64,000 nt of DNA, from positions 994,001 through 1,058,000 of the forward strand of contig JAJEKV010000086.1 of NCBI GenBank assembly GCA_021234155.1, written 5' to 3'. Made by a program: the position numbers and the translations under genes. Of this stretch, positions 57,404-64,000 are shown one piece after another; the stretch's first letter is position 1; each line of letters begins with the position of its first letter. Under the pieces are notes generated by a model, which was not told the DNA's origin, searched no databases, and saw only the letters and a program-made list of their open reading frames with translations. The DNA comes from Isoetes taiwanensis. Its lineage: Eukaryota > Streptophyta > Lycopodiopsida > Isoetales > Isoetaceae.

Positions 57404-60400
57404 TAATGATAGAAGAGGAACAAATCTCAACATGGACAAAAGAAAGAAAGGAAGCAAAATGGAAAACTGTTCAAAAGCAAGGGAGAAATGAGACTATAAG
57501 GGTCCTTTGAAATAAAAGCGAAACAGAATGCACATATAAGGCTGATAGAAAATATGGTAAAAGGAAAGCGACCACAAAGCCTGAAGGTACATAGAGGATG
57601 AACCCGGACAAAGGAGAAAAAGAAGGACACAATGGGACACTATCGTGGAAGATGGAAGAGAAGCATAAAAATGAAGGAGCAGATGGAAAAGTGCAAGAAG
57701 AGATGAGGAAAGGAACTCATGGTATTAACAAAGAAAAGCAGCCATGAACTGGACGACATCAATAGAGTGGACGATGGCAAATGGCCAATGCACCAATATA
57801 TATTACACTAACAAAGATACAAAAATTTGAACTATCCTAACTAGCAAAAGACAAGGAGCAAGAAGACAAAGAAGGAACCGATGCAACTAAAGGAGTAATG
57901 TGAAAGGGAAACAACAAGCCAAAGGAAATCAATGAAGGGGAACATGGCATACACAATCAATAGAGAAATGCCATCAAATAGAGTTCGAGATAATGAGGAG
58001 CGATAACAAAAAGGAGCAACAACCCATAATGGAGCAAGTGAATCTAATAGAAACAGATTGAAAATGTGGAATAAAGACATGGGGAGAAACGAGTCGAAGG
58101 ATCATTGAAAACAAAATGAAACAGAATGCAGGAAAAAGAAGCTAATAGGACATATTGAGCAAAGTGTAACAAATCTAAAAACGAAAATAACAAAGGTCAA
58201 GCGAAAACATAAAAGCATAAAAAGGGAGGTAAAAAGGGCCAAAAGAATACCTAAATGGCCAAAATAAAAAGCCCTAAAAACAAAGAAACCTATTAACAAA
58301 CTTGAACAACCAAAAAATAGCAGCGAAGTACTTTAAAATTTAAATCCTAGAAAAAAGTGAGCAACCAGGCTAAACCGAGCAAACAAAGGGTTGGAAGCGT
58401 AACAAAAAACATAGGATTATCAAATGCAAGAAGAGAACTAGGAAGGGAAAATGGAAAAATTGAAACCCATGGTACCAAAAATCTAAAGAGAGTACATAAA
58501 ACATGGTAAAAAGAGTCAAATGAAGGCAATGGGGTTTGAAAGAGTAGCTTAAGGCAATGGTACAAAGAAGGCAAGATGAAAATGCAAATGGAGCAAATGA
58601 AACGAAAAAAAATAAAAAGGAGTGTGAAGCTAATAGGAAATGACGGAATTCATCGAGACCAAAGGAACTTCCTGTGACAAAAAAAGGGAATGGTGGTGAT
58701 TTAGTAATTCAAAAAGGATGAAGCACATATAGGTGAAATGATCAAGGACACCAAAAAGCTAAGGAGCAAATAAACCTTTCGCACTCTAAAGCATAGAATG
58801 TGGAAACCATGGAGCAATGTAGCAAAGAACAATGATAACTCAATGGAAAAGCATCAAACCACCTGATAAAAACATGACCCAAAATGGTCCGGAACCATGC
58901 AAAGAAAGCAAACCAGTGTACTACTAAATCTCACCGAATATAAACAACCACTATAGAACTAACCATTAAGAAAATAGGCAACAGATGAAAACCATTAGCA
59001 AAGGCTAAGATATCGATTAATACTGCTCCACTGATGTTGTGAAATACAGCAGTGGATTGAATAAGCCAAATCAACTTGGTACAACGGGTTTGAACATAGC
59101 AGATTGAAAGCGAGAGAAACAAGTAACAAATGAGCAATAGAAGACAGAACAAGTTGGCAAAAAGGATGACTAGAATAGATCAGGTGAGGGTTACAAATCA
59201 AGAAGAAAGGGCTAAGCAAGGCTAATAGCGTAAAGACAATTCAAAAGGTTGATTGAATAAAAAACGAAAAGGAACTTGAGCGAATAGATTAAAAAAAGCG
59301 AATGAAGGATCGACACGATCAATATACAAAACGAAAAGAAAACACATATGAGACTAATGAAATGTGGATCAAAAAATAAATAGAAACGTGAACTAAAAAG
59401 GAACTAAAATAGCTAAAAAGAAGTCAACGAGAATACATGGAGCAAATGGCTAAATCTGAGGAATGAGTGAAAGACTAGTCGACAAAAGGAAACACGCATA
59501 AAACATGATGTCAAACCGGACAGACCAATATGTGAAAAATTAGTATCAACCGAACTACATATATAGGGAGCAAGATCAACAGAAAAAGTTCAAAGATGTC
59601 GAAACAAGGGTAATGACGTGAACCCAGAGGGACCAGCATAACTGGAAAAGCAACCCACGGGCCCCAAATTATGGGAGGACGAAAAATAAGAACGTGAGCA
59701 AGAGTTGCACGAAGGCAAAAATAACGGAGCAACAAAAGGGGCAAAGGAACAAATGTAACTGCAAATAGGATGACTCAAGCAAAGAATGGAGAACAAGGAA
59801 CAACACGATAAACAACTGGAAAATTTATAGGAGACCCTATAAATGAATAGCTCAGTGAGATCCATAACTTGCAAACAACGCCCATAGAAACTCTAATGCC
59901 AGAACACAAGATAGATAATCGAAACAACTAAGAAATTTGGAAAAACAACGATGGAGAGAACTATGTAATACATGCCATGAAAATGTGCACATCACCATAA
60001 TGCCACCACAAGCAGTCTCCGATGAAAAATTGCGATAGAAGAACTACAAATTGCCTCTAAAGGCTACCACGAGTGAAATAAGGACGCTATGCTTAATGCA
60101 GAGTCAAGAAGAAAGGGGCACAAATACGGGTAGCGTGCAATAGAAGAATGAGCACCTTGAGCAAATGACATACAACCTAAAAACTGAAAAAAGAGGGGAT
60201 AAGCGCAATCATCCCCTAGCACGTGCCCACCAAATGGAAAACATCCAAAAGACCATAAGTTGTGATAGTCCCAGACAAGAATGTAGTCATAAAAATTGGA
60301 AAAACTAAAAAGACTGATCAATTGAAAGCAGTCCAGCACTGACTAACACGTATGTGAAATAAACTAAGAGCAAAGGGCAACAACATGATGAGTTATCACT

Positions 60401-62497
60401 ATTGGCAAGTACGAATCTTATAGAAGAATCTCAAGAAAAACGCAATATCGGTCAAAAACACAATACTACCTCGGGGACATCTATAAAAGACACATACACA
60501 AGTGATGCAAACTATAAAAAGACATCATTACCCAAATGATGCAACAAACCACCCAACCATGGAGTATTATACAACACAACAAGGTTAAACTAATGACAAT
60601 GAGAAAGATAAAAAGCACAAAATGCTCGACAAACAAAAGTTGTGAGTACGGTACACAATAGTTGGGCATGCAATCTATAACGGTATAAAAAATATGACAA
60701 AAGGGAGGCGGACCCTAAACCCTTATATGGTCCTTCTAGGCGGAGAGCAAAAAATATTGAGCCCATAGCACAATAAAATCCAATGCAAGTTTGGTAGACG
60801 ACTGAAAGAAATGAGAAAATAAAAACATACCTAGGGTTGCGCTTTGAGAAAATCCACAAAAAGAAAAATCGAAACCAATATTGGGAGAGCAAAGTATAAC
60901 CTATCCCGAGCAATTAAATGAAACGAGAATCCGACTACACATCTTGGTTGCGCTTGAACCATACCTAGGTTGTGCTCGAAAAATCCACAAGAAGAAAACG
61001 AATGCGAACATTAAAAAGGCTAAGTATCACATATCAAGGCATTTGAATGGAACGCGAATCCAACAACATATGTTGCCAAAAAGCGATGAAGGCATTTTAT
61101 AAAATGGACAAAACATCTACAGACAACAAATAAGGATAGGAAAATGTACTTGTTGTTAATATGAGGACTAAAGCCTAGATCTTTACAAAGAAATGCCTTA
61201 AAATAGGACTTTACTCACATGGGTCACTCTAAACAATTTAAGAAGAAGGATGAAATATCATATAACACGCCCATATGTGACTAGCAACTTCGCGACGCTA
61301 CAATGAAAGATACAAACATCCCCAAGACAATAGAATTTGAAAACCTTTCAATCACAAATAAAGATAAATATTAACGCCAAAACATTGGACGAAAATTTTT
61401 TCATTCAAACTTGAACCTATGACCAGGGAATAAAACCATTTGGCTATCCAATGTACCCTATCAATTTGTGTTAACAATGTCATATTTTTTTCAAGAAGAC
61501 AAAAACGACTTACGTAAATTCTGGATGGGAAGGTTTGCGGTGAAGACTTCTAGGGCGCTGACAGTAACTTGGCCCCGAATCCATGCAAGGATCCGATCCA
61601 CGAGTTATTACGCGAGATCGCGTGGCTAGAGTCCAGTCCTTGCTAACACGATCTGGAGTCGATTCGCTCAAACCGGCCTTGACAAACTAATCAAAGCCGG
61701 GTCTCTATAACCACCGATAACCGTGAAAAACGGCACGAGCTCTCATGCTGAACATCAAGCACAAAAATCAATATGAACAGAACAGGTTAGGGCTTGCAAC
61801 CATCGATTTATGCTAAACCACAGATCACATCTGCAAAAGTGGAATAAAAAAGGTATCAATATTATCCCAGGATGCCCTGTGTTCGGAAAAGACTCCTTGC
61901 AACCATCGATTCATGCTTTGTGCTCTAGCAAGATCGGAAGAAAAAATGATTGAAAACTGCCCACGAATATATTGAGTGGTCCACCAGGATCATACAAACC
62001 AAAGAACTGGATTCCTGCAAAATCCATTCAAAATAGAAAACCAAGAAAAACCAGATCTGGACTGCACAAAAACTCTGGTCGAAAAAATAGTTTTTGAACC
62101 ACATCCACGAAGGCTTAGCGGGAACCAGTCGCTGGCAGCAGTGGCCGAATCCAAGCCAAAGGAAGAGCCCCACTACCGAGCTTCCTGAAAAAGCCAAAGA
62201 AAACTCGCAGAGAAAAGAAAAGGATGCTACATCCAATCTCAAAAGCATAGAAACGCAAAAGGACATGATCACCAGACCAGAAATTTTAGCAGTAAGTAAT
62301 AAAAAGATCAAACATAGGAATAGTCTTTGAACGGTAGATTATCAAACTGGTAGGATAGAGAAGAAGCAGAAAACTAGCTCAAGAGAACGCCGATGACGAA
62401 AAAATGAAAATATGCTGAATAAATAGGGAGTCCGAAAAAGGGGCGTCCCCATCCAAGGAATGTCGGTTCTATTGCTATCGCAATAGAACCGTGGCAT
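57404..62497 (-). mobile_element. Pyrimidine-rich non-coding element of about 5.1 kb (family member 2)
   Basis: On the minus strand it starts with the hairpin (62,495-62,459), GGGGACGCC, a CTATTTATTC box (about 62,427), GTCATCGGCG and TTCTCTTGAGC. This is a diverged form of the module at 46,192 and 51,331, in the opposite orientation. The rest is T/C-rich on the minus strand with many hydrophobic short open frames (F, L, S, C) that match no family. Its length to the next module copy is about the same as in member 1. Confidence 0.45.
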
Positions 62498-63917
62498 TAT
62501 ATACATGATTTGAATATAAATAAGCATGGACTATTTACAGGTCCAAAATTAAACCAACTGGATTAAGAAAATTTCTGTATTTATTTTCACTCACTCTATT
62601 CATTTTGTCCCCTACAATGATATTATGATTTCTCATCGTCTATAAGATAATCCTTGAAAGGTGTAAGTAGACATTCTCATACATTCAAAGTAGCCTTAAC
62701 TACTTAATTTTTGTGCTTCGATATTACCTTTTAAATAGACAATCCTTCCTAATCAACTAATGTTATCATATATAATGTGGTATAAACTATATTCTAAAGA
62801 ATTGATTAAGATGATGATGTTCTTGACTTTTAAATGAGAGGTCATGTGGACCAATAATTGGCATCGGCATAACAGTCTATATTGATCTTCTTTAGTCATA
62901 CCTTTTCATATTTTTTTCTTGGTTCATGTTGCATTGCTTTCTTAACTTTGGGAAGCTTTGAAATATGGTGTTTGAAGTTCATTTTCAAGGTGTAAATCTA
63001 AAGATCAAACATAGAAAACATATGATGATAACTTGGAACTAATACTAAAAGTTTTAGCTCAAATCTAGCAATAGATATTTTTTATTGATAGAGGAGCTCA
63101 TGAAATACTGATATCTTAAAATTCAGCTTGAGATCTAACTAAGGTAAAAAGTTATTGATTTAAAATAAACCTGTGTGGTCTTAGGTACAGAAACCTTTAT
63201 TGATTTATCATGATCGTGCCTTTTGCTCTTTTTCTTTACTTGTTTTTTCATTGGTTTCATGTCCATACAAGCATTTATATGATTTTTTCAATGACATACA
63301 ATTTCAATAAATTTCCTTCAAATATAACAAAATAAACATCAATTAAAAGTCACTTAAAATTGTTACGATATGTCCAAGCTGAACCTTCAAATTATAGGTC
63401 AACAAATGTTTTTTACGCATGAAACAACTAGTCAACTATTTATATACTGAATTTGAAGTAAGAAATCACTTTCATGCAAAAGTTGTAGAATTTTAATTGA
63501 AACAGCCTTCTGGGAACCATTATTGGTCCACAAAAGACAGAAAACTGTTTTGACCCTGTCATGTTTGACTGACTATATCTTCCTATCTAGACTTCAGAAT
63601 GGAACAAGGTTTTTTGTGTATTCACCCTTATCTCGTATAGACAAATACCATTATAATGAAAAAAATCAAAAAAATCTTTTTGTTGAGACAGTTTTACATT
63701 ATTTAAACATGAAGCAAACTGGACCCGACCCCCCTTAATTCACCTAAGCATAACTTTCGATTTTAGGGGTATATGCAATTTTAACTATTTTTTCTATGCA
63801 ACATGACTGCCATATATTAACATGTAGAAATGAATTTTATACCATTGATTTTATATGAGTTTTAAAGTGAACTGTACAAATGAACCATTTATGGTCCATT
63901 AAGGGACAACTCCAGTG
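62498..63917. other. Right arm of the CACTA-like element
   Basis: AT-rich DNA without recognisable coding sequence. GGTCCA-type subterminal words appear near 63,525 and 63,892, approaching the right terminus. Confidence 0.5.
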
Positions 63918-64000
63918 TTCGGGGAAAGACAACAAATGTACTTCAACCAGTTCCTCCTCCATTGCACCCAATCCCAACCCTAGTTTTAGGGCAGGAGCCA
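63918..64000 (+). pseudogene. Unidentified repeat-family ORF (copy 2), right part
   Basis: SGKDNKCTSTSSSSIAPNPN continues, in register, the reading frame left at 54,882. It corresponds to RGKTTSALLPSSSSAAPIEI of copy 1 (about 8,988-9,047). It runs off the end of the window. Confidence 0.7.

Larger units (their letters stand above)
54883..63917. mobile_element. CACTA-like DNA transposon of about 9 kb
   Basis: The left end CACTAGAGTTGTCCC and the right end, whose reverse complement is CACTGGAGTTGTCCC, form 15-bp TIRs with one mismatch. Subterminal GGTCCA/TGGACC words recur on both sides (about 54,911, 54,929, 63,525, 63,892), as is usual for CACTA elements. The element interrupts an ORF whose two halves rejoin when it is removed. 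The expected 3-bp target duplication is poor (TAG on the left, TTC on the right). No TnpA- or TnpD-type transposase is visible. Most of the interior is occupied by other insertions (55,945-57,385; 57,404-62,497), so it is non-autonomous. Confidence 0.72.

Noticed and set aside
56080-61102. Many minus-strand open frames with hydrophobic, F/L/S/C-rich products that look like small membrane proteins
   Set aside because: The whole strand is pyrimidine-rich, which alone yields such frames. They have no family similarity, no conserved starts and no splice structure.

Overview
The window is nuclear DNA of a land plant. It has spliced genes with GT-AG introns, Ty3/gypsy, LINE, CACTA-like and MITE elements, and a patch of plastid DNA. 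One gene is the C-terminal half of IFT140, an intraflagellar-transport protein. Flowering plants and conifers lack cilia and are expected to lack IFT genes, so the source is probably a plant with swimming sperm (bryophyte, lycophyte, fern, cycad or Ginkgo). I cannot name the species.

Layout. (1) 25-8515 is a decayed Tat-type LTR retrotransposon with two 2,535-bp LTRs. (2) 8.5-11.6 kb holds an unidentified repeat-family ORF, a broken and partly inverted gypsy gag-protease, and a (GTAT)n(GATA)n tract. (3) 14,698-18,116 is an intact 14-exon nucleobase-ascorbate transporter (NAT) gene on the plus strand. (4) 16,554-32,760 is a tandem duplication of about 8.1 kb. It runs from NAT exon 8 to the last long intron of IFT140, with the junction at 24,691. 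Each copy later took its own insertions: a TIR element plus foldback and a small-RNA-like retrocopy in copy A; mosaic plastid DNA, a MITE and a LINE in copy B. (5) 30,479-42,786 minus is the TPR half of IFT140 in 18 exons, convergent with NAT. Three reading-frame lesions lie in exons 5-6, and no WD40 half is visible upstream. (6) 43-54 kb is repeat-rich and gene-poor, with a MITE, LINE scraps and a T-rich element of about 5 kb. (7) 54,883-63,917 is a CACTA-like element of about 9 kb inserted into a second copy of the unidentified ORF. It carries a second, oppositely oriented member of the pyrimidine-biased family.

Together, NAT (plasma-membrane purine, pyrimidine or ascorbate uptake) and IFT140 (retrograde ciliary transport) are unrelated convergent neighbours. 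The duplication copied the 3' half of NAT and the last four exons of IFT140. The IFT140 end still attached to the gene (copy B) keeps correct exon lengths, while the orphan copy A has a frameshift. Everything outside NAT and IFT140 looks like transposon remains or non-coding DNA. Exon coordinates were placed by eye from splice consensus and recalled family sequences, with no database search.
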